64,000 nucleotides of DNA from Mauremys mutica (taxonomy: Eukaryota > Chordata > Testudines > Geoemydidae), in contig NW_025422983.1 in NCBI RefSeq assembly GCF_020497125.1, positions 38,108-102,107 of the forward strand, in the 5' to 3' direction. Below the pieces are notes generated by a model that saw only the letters and a program-made list of their open reading frames with translations, was not told the origin of the DNA and searched no databases. Both the position numbers and the translations under genes were made by a program. This document shows positions 37,453-57,865 of the stretch, in pieces; within the stretch, counting starts at the first letter, position 1; every line of letters begins with the position of its first letter.

Positions 37453-38077
37453 GCAGCTAATCATCCAGATGCAGACAAGTTACAGTCTTACATTTCAAAA
37501 GGTGATAGAAGCTTCTATAATAAGCAAGCTCTGCATATTCTTTAGGACTAACCCCGGCTAAGCAGCTGGGGATCTCATGTTTATGCCTAGGAACGTTGCC
37601 CCCCCCCGAGTCCAAGCAGCATACAGATCATCAGTTCCTTCTGTGTGGGGTTTTTCATCCCCTTCCTGCCATGTGCTCTGAGCTGCAAACTCAGCTAATG
37701 GGAAGTCAAGAGCACAACAGCCTTGTGTCTTCTTTAACATCCCATAATAGTCTCTCTGGTGTGGATGGACCTTTCCTGCCAGGCAGGGTGTAATGCATTC
37801 GGCTGTCAATCAGCACTTCACCTAGGTAAAGTCTCTCTCCTGTCTGGTGATTTACAGAGCCACAGAGGCTCACAATGCAACTAGTCAGATGTTAACCCAG
37901 GCAGCAACTCAGTAAAGCATTCAATAAAGTCTAAACATGTTCTTATAATCCTAATACCTGTTTTAACAATACTAACACAGGTGAGTCAGACTGATTCCAC
38001 TGTGTGTTTGTCCATGTTCAATGAAGACATGGGGGCTTTTGCAACAGCTAACACCTCATCTGCCAGTGTCACAGGCA

Positions 38078-38233
38078 GGCTGGGCAGGGATGCTGTCTCT
38101 AGCCTCTGTTTGCCAGAAGCTGGCAATGGGTGACGGGGTGGATCACTTGATGGTTACCTGTTCTGTTCATTCCCTCTGGGGCACCTGGCATTGGCCACTG
38201 AGCTAGATGGACCATTGCTCTGATGCAGTGGGC
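38078..38233 (+). mobile_element. CR1 LINE 3' tail fragment
   Basis: Contains CTCTAGCCTCTGTTTGCCAG, GGGGCACCTGGCATTGGCCA and GCTCTTATGTT. It has no counterpart in duplication copy 1, so it or a carrier sequence was added to copy 2 or lost from copy 1. Confidence 0.7.
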
Positions 38234-38435
38234 AGCTCTTATGTTCACAGTCTGTATGAGGAGTATCTACTCATTGGGACTCACTGGGGAGCCACAGAAA
38301 GGAACAAGATGTGCTGAGGCAAGAAGGCCCAGTCTCAGCACCCCCGAGGTCACGCTTCCCAAAGGCTAAAACTAGGTCCAGCCCATGAAAGGGGGCACTG
38401 CCAGGAGAGACTGTATAAAGGCTGGAGCATCAAAC

Positions 38436-38806
38436 TGTTACCGAAATATCGGGTCCGTCTAGCTGAGAGCCAATAACAGCCTGACAGGGATAAGGAAAGA
38501 TGCTTTATTCTGCAGAAGAAAGGAGAGCCCTGTAAATAGATACAGAAGACTCTGCCTGACACAAGTTTTACAGATCCTTTATACACGTTCAGACAAAGAC
38601 CAAGTCGTGTTAACGCTTCATTGGTGGTTGCCAGACCCTGTGAAACTGTTATCTGGTCAGTGAAAACTGGCTTGGAGCAAGATTTCTCTGCTTTGAGGCA
38701 GAAGAGAAAAGATAGTTCAAAAGTTCAGGTTACTGTGTACGTGAGGCTTGTGCTTCCCCCTACTGGCCACTTGTAAGCTATTAAGGGGGGCCCCCAGTAA
38801 CTTTCA
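38436..38806 (-). mobile_element. solo LTR, 371 bp
   Basis: Starts TGTTACCG and ends ACTTTCA. On the minus strand it has a TATA-like GTATAAAGG and AATAAAGC. Flanks CAAAC (38431-38435) and CAAAA (38807-38811) are a probable 5-bp duplication with one change. Absent from copy 1 (about 27586). Confidence 0.75.
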
Positions 38807-38909
38807 CAAAACCACTCTTCTAAACCTGAGAGAGCTGCCTTGGGGACAACGACAGGGAGAATCCCCAGAGTGACTCCTTTGATTCTGTTCTTTTCTGGCC
38901 TTTGGTTCT

Positions 38910-39775
38910 TAGAATCACAGAACTGGAAGGGACCTCGAGAGGTCATCTAGGCCAGTCCCCTGCCCTCAAGGCAGGACTCAGTATTATCTAGACCATCCCT
39001 GACAGGTGTTTGTCTAACCCGCTCTTTAAAATCACCAATGATGGAGATTCCACAACCTCCCTGGGCAATTTATTCCAGTGCTTAACCACCCTGACAGGGA
39101 GTTTTTTTTCCTAATCTCCATCCTAAACCGCCCTTGCTGTAATTTAAGTCCATTGCTTCTTGTCCTATTCTCAGAGGTTAAGAAGAACAATTTTTCTCCG
39201 GCATGTTTGTAACAACCTCTTATGTACTTGAAAACTGTGATCGTCCCCTCTGAGTCTTCCCCAGTTTTTTCCAATCTTCCCTCATATGTCATGTTTTCTA
39301 GATCTTTAATCATTTTTGTTGCTCTTCTCTGAACTTTCTCTAATTTGTCCACATCTTTCTTGAAATGTGGCCCCCAGAACTGGACACACTACTCCAGTTG
39401 AGACCTAATCAGTGTGGAGGAGAGCAGAAGAATTTCTTCTCGTGTCTTGCTTACAATACTCCTGCTAATACATCCCAAAATGATACTTGCTTTTTTGCAA
39501 CACTGTTGACTCCTATTTAGCTTGTGATCCACTGTGACCCCCAGATCCCTTTCCGCAGCGCTCCTTCCTAGGCCGTTATTTCCCATTTTGTATGTGTGCA
39601 ACTGATTGATCCTTCCTAAGCGGTGTACTATGCATTTGTCCTTATTGAATTTCATCCTATTTACTTCAGACCATTTCTCCAGTTTGTCCAGATCATTTTG
39701 AATTTCAGTTCTATCCTCCAAAGTCCTTGCAACCCCTCCCAGCTTGGTATCTTCCGCAAACTTGATAAGTGTAAC
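38910..39775 (-). mobile_element. CR1 LINE 3' half (paralogue of 27683-28950)
   Basis: Same CR1 insertion as in copy 1: blocks MKFNKDKCIVHRLG (about 39630) and DKLEKVQRRATKMIKDLENM (about 39320). It retains the uninterrupted ATCTAGACCATCCCTGACAG (about 38988-39007) where copy 1 has a hAT. Confidence 0.85.
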
Positions 39776-40053
39776 AGAGAGACTCTGCTGTTGGGAGGGT
39801 GTCACCATGTGTCAGAGGGTTACACCCTGGTAGGAGGGGGCTAGGCCTGTACTGGGAGAAGGTCACTCTGTGCTTCACAGTGTGGCAGAACCTAGAATGT
39901 CCATTGGCAGGGAACAATGCTGGGGGGAATCGACATTTGGAAAGGACAGAAACCCTGTCTGAATTCTCTCCCATTGCCCTTCTCGCCCTGGCAGGCTACA
40001 GATTAGCGTCCACACTTTGCTCCAGATTATCCCCTCCTCCCAGCGGGAAGGAA

Positions 40054-48219
<8,166 letters not shown>

Positions 48220-50624
48220 GAGAGAACTGTAATAAATCCCTTGACTAGGGCTGGGCAAAATAAAAAAAAAAAAATCACATTTCCTAATTCCCACATTGTG
48301 ATTTTTGCACCATCTTCACCGTGGTCTCTCAGCTCCCCCAAATGAGTTACCTGATTCTGCCTTTTGCAGCTCACCCTTCTTTGGGGTCTGTCCTGTGATC
48401 TTTTCTATCAATTCCTTTCCTTTTGAGCCAGGAATGTTCATCAGCTCCTGGAGGTTTGATCCCAACAAGGTACACGGAGGCAAAAACTACCTGTGCCTGA
48501 CAGCCACTAGGGCTGTACGTGGCGTCGGCTGCTCAAGTTAATGATCTTGGTGTAAAAAGACAATTAGAGTTGTTGTGCAGATGCAGCCCAGGTGCAGGGG
48601 TTGGCATTAGCTTTCCCCTTGACCTGACCTAAACTCCATCACTTTCCCTGGTCTAAACAAACCCTGAGCATCACGGTTATACTGTTCCCCCATTTCACAG
48701 CAATTGTTAGTCATCGAGTTCTCCCTTCGGAAACCAATTGTTTCATTCCCAGTTGCTCTGATGTTGCTTCAGGTTGTGCTGCAGAGCAGATATTTTTGCT
48801 ACTATTTTCCTCACTTAAAATATATTGAACTATAAGAAAGAGCAGGAACAGGGCAGGGATAGGGGAAAATGTCATTTCACCTGCTGTAACAACAGACGTA
48901 GTTAGGGTAAGTCAGAGGGATTCCCTTATTCCCCATCACCATTCCAATCCCCCTGTTGTTCAATTGGTTAGGTCAGTATTTTTTCTAAAGGGCTGGGAAG
49001 AGGATTCCCTAGTAAATGATTTGGAACTAAGCAAAATACCCATGTATTTCACGACCAAAGCAGTTGTGGCCCAGGCCCTGCAGGAGGTCGCTCCCGAAGA
49101 GATCTCCTTCCTAATCAGGTGCATGTTGCCTATTATTTGGGAAATACAATTGCTATTGAGGTAGAGATGGAAAAATGGAAGTGACATTTCTGTTCAGCTC
49201 ACCCCTGGGAAGTGCTGCAAATGTGTAGAAAATGAAATCCGTGTTGAATGTGCTATAGCTGCAGAAATATCCTATTTTTAATAGAGACCTGACATTTGCT
49301 GTCTTACAGGGATTCTAAGCTGCACCTGAATTTAGTCCCTAATTTAAATCTGTGCCTCCAGATTAAAGAAATAAAAGGGCATAGTTGGGGGAGTTGTACC
49401 TCACTGTCGCTACTGATCTGTTGTGCGGTTGGTGAAGAATTCTACGCCAGAGAAGTGTGAAATTACCCCATGTAAGGTCAAAGATTTGACAAGAACTCAG
49501 GTAGAAATTGCAGGTACTAGTAGTTGATTTTCACCCCAGAGATGGAAGCTATGGTGACCTGTGGCCCAGGTAAACTATTTTTAGAACCTGCTCCCTAATT
49601 AACTGGCACACTCGTAAAGGACGCCATTATTAAATTGGGAACAACTGTCTTTTACCATTTGGCTCCAAAGTTAGATGAAGCACAGAGAGAAACAGCTGAT
49701 TCCTTCAGAGCCATTCCATGCCTATGGGTCCCAATCTGGCTGCCTTGTTGGACAAGAAGCACTTCCATGCTGGGCAAATGATGGTAGCCAATGGGGGAAT
49801 GTATCAGATTCCAAGTTCAGACTGCAGGATACATGAATGCTGAGTCCCGAGGCTGTGATTTGGTGTCTTAGTTTTGCTAAGGAACTAGAGTGGGGGAATA
49901 GGTGAGAGCAATAGCATTTATGGGACTAGAGACCCTGTATAGACTGTAACAATTTTATTATTAGTATTTCAAATGGAATTTATTTTGATAAATTTTAAAA
50001 TAAATCTTCTGTTAGGAGAAAAATTACTTGAGACAAGACATGTAACCTTTATCCAGTTAGAAGGTAACAGCCACAGAGTTTCCCAGGTCTCTTGTTTGCA
50101 AAGCAAAGATGTCACATCAGGCAGGAGATGTCAAAATCTGAAGTGGTGATGGGTGTGTGATAGGAGCTTTTCTGGGTTGGTTTTTTTATTTTTCATTTTT
50201 ATTTATTTAATTAATTAATTTTTGTGTTGTTTTTGCAACCAGTTATTTTTATAGGTGGTGAGGCCGCTTTTCCTTTTGAGCACAACTGTTTCACCCTCAG
50301 GCCTGGCTCTGGAAACCTCCTCAGCGCTGGCCTTGTGTTTCTTTCATGTTAATATGTTAGGGTTCACACATCCACACTACATGCTGTTCACAGCAACAGA
50401 TACTTTGAGAAACCTTCTGGGCTAAGTGGGCCTTTTCCAAACGGACATTGGCCCAAAATCTGCCTCAATTCAGCTGGATTGGGACAGGCCTGTATCACAG
50501 GAGTGGTTCACACCTGATTTGCCCAGAGACCCTGGGGGAGTTGTGGTGAGATAGGATAAGTAGGAACAACAACAATGAAGTTAAAGGCAATGGTGAAAAA
50601 CCCTCATCTTGCAGGTCAACAAGC
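48220..50624. other. 3' UTR of gene B, then unassigned DNA
   Basis: AATAAA at 48231-48236 is the likely polyadenylation signal, followed by an A-rich run at 48260-48273. Beyond that, to 50624, there is no recognisable gene or repeat family; an A/T-rich simple stretch lies at 50180-50225. Confidence 0.4.
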
Positions 50625-50735
50625 CTGTTCTGTTAATTCCCTCTGACGCATCTGGCACTGGTCATTCTCAGGCAGCACACTGGGCTAGACGGACCATTGG
50701 TCTGACCCAGTATGACCAGTCTTAGGTTCTTAGTT
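50625..50735 (+). mobile_element. CR1 LINE 3' tail fragment
   Basis: CTGTTCTGTTAATTCCCTCT, GGGCTAGACGGACCATTGGT and CTTAGGTTCTTA, a diverged CR1 tail. Confidence 0.65.
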
Positions 50736-50748
50736 AAGCCATCTACGG

Positions 50749-51090
50749 CCTTGTCTACACTGGCAGGTTTCTGTACAGTAAAAGAGATTTCTGCGGTGTA
50801 ACTCCTGAGGTGTGCACACTGCCAAGCCACTTAGTGCACAGAAACTGCACAGTTGCAGCGCTGTAAAAATCCACCCTGACAAGAGGCGTACAGCTTTCTG
50901 CGCCGGGGCTACAGCGCCGCGGTACCAGTGTAGACACCCTGCTCGATTACAGCGCTGCAACTGGCCTCGGGTACATGTCCCACAATCCCTGCTCTCTCCT
51001 TTATGGTCAGCGGTTTGAACTGCACAGCCCTCAGGTGACCAACCGTGAACCCCACCCTTTAAATTCCTTGAGAATTTTGAATATCCCACT
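50749..51090. mobile_element. non-autonomous DNA transposon
   Basis: Starts GGCCTTGTCTACACTGGCAG, a recurrent turtle DNA-transposon terminus; the interior is rich in CAGCGCTG/TACAGCGC blocks (TTGCAGCGCTGTAA, GGGGCTACAGCGCCGCGG). The far end is degraded. No coding capacity. Confidence 0.5.
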
Positions 51091-51368
51091 TCCCACAGAG
51101 ACAGATTATGGTTACAGACCCCTCCTGAAATTAGAGCAGGATATTGTAAAGCTTTATCTCACAGTACAGTAACACAATTCAAACCTGTCGGCACAGAGGA
51201 GAAAGCACTCCTTCACTTCACATTTATAGCTACTGATCTCACTGACAAACTTCCTTTTCTCGGGGCTGCTCCCAGCACTTTAGGGAGTTTTTCCTCTTCT
51301 CCAGTCCAGCTGTGGTTACGGGACTGCAGCAGCTCCCCGGATGGCCAGCTTTGCTCTTTCGCTTACAT

Positions 51369-52386
51369 CAGGCCTGCACAACACGCGGCCCGGGTGGGCT
51401 CACTGTGCGGCCCGTGGGAGGTGAGTAGGCAAGTGGCAGGTGAGGGAGCGGGGCTGAAGAGGCGGGTGGGCAGTGGCAGGGGCTGAGGAGGCGAGCCGGT
51501 AGGCTGAGGAGGTAAGTGGGCGGGCAGTGGTGGGGGGGCAGGTGAGCCGGTGGCGGGGGAGGGGGGGCTGAGGAGGCGAGCGGGGGGGGCAGTTGTGGGG
51601 GCTGAGGAGGCAAGTGGGCGGGCAGTGGCGGGGGGGCAGGTGAGCCGGCGGCAGGGGGGGCTGAGTCGGCGAGGCGAGAGGGTGGGGAGCTGAGGAGGCG
51701 AGCGGGTGGGCAGTGGCGGGGGCTGAGGAGGCGAGCTTGGGGGCTGAGGAGGCGAGTGGGCGGGCAGTGTCAGGGGGGCAGGTGAGGCGGGGGAGGGGGG
51801 GCTGAGTCAGCGAGCTGGGAGGGTGGGGGGTGAGGAGGCGAGTGGGGGGGCAGTGGTGGGGGCTGAAGAGGCGAGCCGGGAGGGTGGGGGGTGAGGAGGT
51901 GAGCTGGGGGTGGGGGGGGTGAGGAGACGAGCTATGAGTCAGTGGCTGACCTGATCTGGTCTGGCTCCCAGCCCCTCTCCAAGGGGTGCAGCTGTCTGGA
52001 GGTGCTGCCTTCCTCAGTCCCACCTCATTCACTCCACAGGGCGACTGATTACCAAGGCAGGGGGGGGGGGAGGAGATCTTATTCTACTTCTAGCAAAAAG
52101 ACATTTTTCTTTTACCTTAATTATACTACCTTAGGGGCCCGCTATAACTTATTACCAAGGTTCAATGTTTTGGTGGGGCAGCGCTGGGGAAGGAGGGTTT
52201 GTTTCCGTGGAGCAGGTGGTGCTGGGGGGGGGGAGTATTTCAGGGGGGCTGGGCGGTGCTGGGGTGATGTGTTTTGGGGGGGCCTTGGCAGTGCTGGGGG
52301 GAGTCAGCAGGGCTAGGGGGTTCGGCCCTCAGCTGTTTTCTTTGGAGTAATATGGCCCTCGCCACTTTATGATTTGTGCAGGCCTG
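51369..52386. mobile_element. hAT element with internal minisatellite, 1018 bp
   Basis: Perfect 13-bp inverted ends CAGGCCTGCACAA / TTGTGCAGGCCTG, flanked by GCTTACAT (51361-51368) and ACTTACAT (52387-52394), 7 of 8 identical. The interior from 51420 to about 51930 is a degenerate minisatellite built on GCTGAGGAGGCGAGCGGG plus GGGCAGTGGCGGGGG. No transposase. Confidence 0.88.
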
Positions 52387-52529
52387 ACTTACATCCTTCA
52401 CTGCTTTGGACGAAGCTGCGTTTGCCACCAGTTTAATCCATAGCTGAGACCTCAGGTACCAGCAGCTAGTTACAAAGGCTCAATTCCCATTGCCAGCAGT
52501 GGGAGGTTATCCTGGATGGTCAGAGCTGC

Positions 52530-52640
52530 AGGATTTTTTTAAACTTCTCTCCCTGCTCAAGCCTTTAATCATTCCTGTGGCTCTTCTCTGAACCCTCTGC
52601 AATTTACCAGGGAAAGCAGCCAACCCATGAACCAACCAAA
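52530..52640 (-). mobile_element. CR1 LINE fragment
   Basis: Minus strand encodes LQRVQRRATGMIKGLSRE, the conserved CR1 block. Confidence 0.65.
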
Positions 52641-52689
52641 CCAAACCAGGCTGGTCTGACAGATGTAACAGTCTATTGCCTTCCAAGGT

Positions 52690-53640
52690 TGAATACAAAT
52701 CAGCTCATTCTATTCACCCAAGAGTTCCACTTTAAGGACTTTTTGTTTTCTAGTTCCAGTCAAATCCTGTGCAACAGCATCATTGTTAACTCACCACTTG
52801 GTCACTTCACATTCACAGGTTCCCAAAGTTGGCAGGTCCAAGTCTTTCCTCCCACATGCTCTCACTGGGGGAAGCCTCCTCGGCTTCAGCATCTCCTCAG
52901 ACCAACCTTGGACCTTTCAGCATTCCTGTTCCACCCCAAGACCTTCCAGTCTTGAGTCCATCTGAATAGGACACCTGGGAAAGCCTTACACCCCCGCCCC
53001 CGAAGGGGAGTCCTGCACCCCCAATTTCCACAGTCCCCAGTGACTCTCAGCCAGCGCTGTACAACAGAAGGTTCGTTGGGGATTTGGGATCCAGCCTGGG
53101 AAAGTTCTGTGTTCGCACAGGAAGCAGGAAGATTCAGGAACGTCCATCTTGGGGAGACCCCGAACTCAGAGCCTGGGCTCTCCCGAGGAGTCCCCAACCC
53201 AGCAGACTCCTTGCTCCCAACAGCCCAACTCAGCCAGGCCCGTTTGCCCCTCGTCTGTCCTCTGTCCTGTTTCCCTGGCAACCTGCTCACCTGGCCTCCA
53301 GCTCGTTCTTTGTTCTCCGACTCCTCCCAGCCAGCTGGCCTCTTGCAGCAGGTGCGCCCCGGCCATCGGTTGCTAGGAGACAGAATTTGTGGCCATTGTC
53401 TGGGCCCAGGCAGCTCGACAGCAGCCACACCTGCCCTTTGGGGGTCTCTGCCAAGATTTAACCCCCTTGTCCCACCACCAAGATCCGTGGTCCCAAAACA
53501 CTTCAGGGTCATGCCCCCCACCCCTGCCCATGCTCCCCCCGAGTTGTGGCTGGGAGTGGAGCTGCAGCTAAGGGGGAAGGGACACAGACAGGGATGAGAG
53601 GACAGGCAGGGGCCAGAGCTGGGGGTGCCAGTGACAGCTT
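52690..53640 (-). repeat. probable ERV LTR-related sequence
   Basis: GC-rich segment resembling the U5 part of turtle ERV LTRs on the minus strand (plus: CCCTGGCAACCTGCTCACCT, CTCCGACTCCTCCCAGCC, GGTTGCTAGGAGACAG). No clear ends. Long overlapping frames exist on both strands but have no domains. Confidence 0.35.
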
Positions 53641-53804
53641 GCGAGGGGGCAGGTGCTGGCTTGAGTGACTGGGATATAGGAAACTCCAGCCTGCCCCTCC
53701 GGACAAGTCCACTGGTTGTCTCCTGAGTTGTGACATCAAGATTTAAATCTTCCCAGCATGTGCTGCGGCTCATGTATTAAGCCTTCCTGGTTGGCCTGGT
53801 CATT

Positions 53805-53877
53805 GCCAAAGTAGCTCAGTTGGGATTGCATTAGATTGAAGATCTGAAGGTTTCTGGTTTGATACCAGGCTTTAGCA
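53805..53877 (+). tRNA. tRNA-Phe (GAA) copy, slightly decayed
   Basis: 73 nt: acceptor GCCAAAG/CTTTAGC (one mismatch), A box TAGCTCAGTTGGGA, anticodon stem TTAGA/TCTGA, loop TTGAAGA (anticodon GAA), B box GGTTTGATACC. No T-run close downstream. Recent pseudogene or weakly active gene. Confidence 0.7.
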
Positions 53878-54709
53878 CCCCCTTCACCTGGGTGTGTCGT
53901 GCTGGGCTTTCTTCTGGGTGTGCAGCCGTGCCCTGAACTTAGCTAATTTCAGAGGCAACACTTGCAGAGGGCATGTGTGGGGTCCTGTGCCCCACCTGGG
54001 TTAGCTATGGCCTGCTACATCATGTGGTGCTGCCAGGCTCCCTCCCTGCACAGCAGCTGCTGGGGGGGTGAGTGGAGAGGGGCTGCCTTTGCTGCTTCCT
54101 CTCCCTGCACTGTTCACAGCTGGGAGGGGCTGTTGATCATAAGGGGGGTGGGGCTGAACCTTGACATTGTGCCCCCTCCCTTCAGGAGACACCAGTCATC
54201 TGTACCTGATTTCCAGCTCCTCAGCCAGAGGAAAACGTGGTTTTCTGCACCTGAGCTGCCAGCTCTTCCTTTCTTTCTCATGAAGGGGAGGAAAAAAGAA
54301 TCTCTTTTTCAAACCCCAGTCCTACCGTTGACCAAGGTCTGACTTTCTAAGTTCCTGCTACAGTGGAGGATTTAGAGTTAGTGGGGCCCTGTGAGCATAA
54401 AGTCCATGCAACAATCCCCCTTCCTCCGAGCCCTGGTATGTCTCCAGTAGCTGCTGTCCCCTGGTAGCAGGGAAGGAAGTTTCCACCCATCCAGGAGACC
54501 CCAGCCTGGGACTAAAGTCAGCTTCGGGCTTCTCTCGCCCTTCTTGGAATCAAGTTCATGTTTTTACCAAGAGTTAAAGCAGCCTGAACCCCCCGAGTCT
54601 GGATCAATGTCACAAGTTCCCAGTGTCTCCGTGGAAGAGAATTTGTTAAATCCCAGATGAGTGGAGTTAAATCAGTTCTCAGCCTGAGTCCTTAGGTCTT
54701 AATCCTGAG

Positions 54710-55380
54710 GCTATTGCCCCACCATGGGCCCATTTCCCACCTCTCTTTCATACAGAAGCACAATTTTCTTTGCACAGACACAGGAACAGCAAGATCTTTC
54801 TCTGTCCCTTGTGCAAAGCAGGAGGCCAAATTCCATGGAAACAATGGACAAGCAGGGGGCTCTGGGCACATCCAGCCCTGGCCGTGAGATGTTCCCTCCC
54901 CTCTCTTTATGCTGCTTCTGTTATTTCATGGATTGTCTGGGATGGGGAAACGCTGAGTTCACTCCAGGTGGAGGGGAAAAGAACCCGGAAAATCTCAGGG
55001 CCACAGGGAAAACCCAACCCCTCCTATCGGGGGTCACTGAGGTGCTGGGGATTTGAGTAGGAAAGGGACTGTCTGAATTGTCAAGGTGGGGAATGAATAA
55101 CAAATTACAAGATCCACATCATTAACTACTGCCACAGGCTAATCCTGCTGCAGATGAAAAGGAAACTGGGAGTGATTCTTTGCTGTGCAGCCATGGAAAC
55201 AGTGACCCAATTGCACTGCAGTGAATGTGCTGGGGAAGGCTGGACTTTACAGGCAGGTGGAAATAGGGGATCCTAGAAATACCTGGAGTCCCCCACACCG
55301 CATCTGCCACCAGAGTTGGATGTTGAGCCGCTCACAGAGTCCCCCACCACCATTACTTTCTAGCAGGGGATTGCAGCACC
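54710..55380. repeat. copy 2 of the triplicated local segment
   Basis: Nearly identical to 59430-60080 across AAGCACAATTTTCTTTGCAC, GGAAACAATGGACAAGCAGG and CAGGTGGAAATAG. See also 2795-3400. Coding is unlikely because indels shift the frame between copies. Confidence 0.75.
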
Positions 55381-55384
55381 CCCC

Positions 55385-55665
55385 ACCCACCCTGAGGTGA
55401 AAGTAAGCCGGTCTGGTCTGGTACGGCGTACCGGCAAGAGCCAGTACGCCGTGCTGGACCACACCGGCTTCCACGGCGGGGATTGAAAGGGCTCTGGGCT
55501 GCCCACGGCCAGGGCTCCGGCAGCCGGGCTGGGGCCAGGATTGAAAGGGCTCAGAGCTCCCCATGGCTGTGGGCAGCCCAGAGTCCTTTGAATCCCAGCC
55601 ACGGCTCTGGCGGCTGGGCCGGGGGCCAGGATTTAAAGGGCTCAGGCTCCCCTCAGCGGCAGCAG
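55385..55665. mobile_element. DNA-transposon fragment with CGTACCGG palindrome
   Basis: AGTAAGCCGGTCTGG, then GTACGGCGTACCGGC and AGTACGCCGTGCTGG form nested inverted repeats (55388-55470). The body has three imperfect repeats of about 65-70 bp containing GGCCAGGATTGAAAGGGCTC. One end only. Confidence 0.55.
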
Positions 55666-56165
55666 ACCATTAATGCAGAGAAGCAGCAAAATTCATCAAA
55701 CATAGAACTGGTTCTGACTTATTTCCTTGGTCTTAAAGGAGAACAACAAGGACCTGAGTCTCCTCCCTGTCAATAACCCCCTGCTCAGCCAATCAGGGTA
55801 GAGACTGAGGACGGGAGGCTGAGGGTTCTCACCAGAGAGCCCAAAGGATGGCCCAGGTCACTGGTGGGGATCACTGCCCGAGCACTAGTTCAGCCCCACA
55901 TTTTTGGGTGGACCTCCCACAGTGAGAGCTGCAGAGCAGAGCTCCACAACAAACACACCCACCCACCCCCTCCCTCCCTGTGTTGGGAGGGGAACAGGAG
56001 AAAGGACAAAAGAAGCAAGAGAAGAAGAGAAAAGAGGGAGGGAGGAAAAAGTGAAACAAAAAGGACAAACCCCAATGTCCCCAGTGATTCTAAGGGACAA
56101 AATCCCAGGTGTGGAATAAAATTCTGCCTCCTTAAGCTCCTGTTTTCCATGCCTAGAATTCAACT

Positions 56166-57440
56166 GTCACCAGATGGATCAGACTGAACAGGTTTCAAAC
56201 CTCGAGGAGGCTCTTACCTTCTAAACAGGGACGGCTGTTTTCTAGTAAAATCACTAAAAAAGGAGAAAACTCGAAAGAGATTCCTCCTGGTGCTCACGTC
56301 CGTGAACCTGAATACTCTCTCAGTCCTCAAAGAGAGACCTGGAGAAGGAGACTTGCTGCAGCAAAGCCACAGGGGTCTCTGAGGTTTCCCTGGCCCCGCG
56401 CCCCTCTCCTGCCTGGCTGATGTCAGCATCTCTCTGTGAGGTCACCACCTCCCCACCACCTTGGGCCAATAGGCTGAGGTCCTGCAAAAGGCCTTTGTGA
56501 TGTCACTGCCACACCCCTCCCTTGCTGTGCCAATGTCCTGCCCCTGGCCAGGCACTTTGGAGGTTTGAGCTGCTCCCTGTGGATCACCCCACTCAAGGAG
56601 CGTTCGTTCTAGGCAGCAAGCCGGCTAGACAGGGAAACATCAGACGCTGCTCCCAATGCTGTACTCAGTTTTTTGGAAATTAATCGACTTTATGGCCAGA
56701 AGAGACCATTAGAGCATCTAATCTGACCCCCTGCATATCACAGGCCTCCTGTAGGACACAAGAGCTACTTTTGGGCAAACACATTCCAGAAAGGCATCTT
56801 GTCTTCATCAAATGACATCAGGAGATGGAGAATCCACCACTTTCCTTGGAAGCTTGTTCTTGTGGTGAATTATCCTCGGTGTTGAATATTTGTGCCTTAG
56901 TTGTAATGTGAATTTGTCTCTTTTCACCTTCCAGCCATTGGGTCTGGTTAGGCCTTTCTCTGCTAGATTAAAGAGCCCTTTAATAGCCAATAGTTTCTCT
57001 CCATTAAGGCACTTCAACGCTTCAATGAAGTCACCTTTCAATCTTCTTTGATAAGCTAATCAGGTTGAGCTCTTTCAATAGCTCACTAGAAGGCATTTTC
57101 CTCCAGACCTCACAACATTTGGTGGCTCTTTGCTGCCCCAGCTCCAATTTCACAACATCTTTTTCAAATGAGGACATCAAATCTGGAGGCAGTATTCCAG
57201 TATCAGTCTCACTGATGCCGTGTCACCTCCTGTAACTGTATAGATCACCGTTGTGACCGCTGTTCTATATTTGCAGCCAATATTGTAGAAAGGTTGTCAT
57301 GTAAGGGGTCTATGGAGAGGTTCTGATTGGCTGATTATAATGATGCCATCTCTAGATGTGTATCATTTTTGTAGTTGATGTTATAAGTATTGGCTCTGTT
57401 CTGTCCATATTTCAAACTTGTGCTCTGCTTCCAGGAAACA
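56166..57440 (-). repeat. inverted segmental duplication, right arm
   Basis: Reverse complement of 4495-5790, including the LINE 3' tail (56670-57225, minus) and the start of the LTR (57228). About 51 kb separates the arms. Confidence 0.75.
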
Positions 57441-57865
57441 CCCCAGCCAGACAAGTTGGTGTCAGTTCTGCCTAGCCTGCTTGATGGCCCATTAAAGACC
57501 ATCAGCTCTACAATCGACCCACTGAGAGAAGGCAGATACGCCTTGTAACTCAGCAAGGTCTGCAGGGACCTGCCTATGGACAGAACTCTAAGGTTTTTCT
57601 ATGCCATGTGCTGGACAGAGTGTCCTTGGGACAAAGAAAGCAAAGACCACATGGCAAGAGACTAGAAAAGGCTGATGCCTCGTCTCCATCTTGTCTTCAA
57701 TCCTGCTTCTTACCTCTGGAGGGACTTTGCTACAAACTGAAGCTCTGTACAAATGACTGAATGACCCATCCCAGCTGTGAATTGACTCCAGAGACTTGAT
57801 TTGAACCTGCAGTTTATTCCATCACTGCTACAAGCCTGAACCAAGAACTTTCCCATTACTGTATG
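57228..57865 (+). mobile_element. LTR 5' part, old member of the 1.08-kb family
   Basis: Follows the sense strand of the 1.08-kb LTRs: TGTCACCTCC start, TGTATCATTTTTGTAGTTGA, CTTGATGGCCCATTAAAGACC, TCAATCCTGCTTCTTACCTC, CATTACTGTATGTGA. It then stops; the 3' half is missing. Confidence 0.7.

Noticed and set aside
51420..51930. The regular G-rich repeat considered as a CRISPR-like array or coding repeat
   Set aside because: Units vary in length and sequence without spacers, the array is inside a hAT element, and the genome is vertebrate.
52886..53773. Long overlapping open frames on both strands (295 and 185 codons)
   Set aside because: GC-rich, low-complexity composition, no domain, no splice logic, and the region looks LTR-derived.
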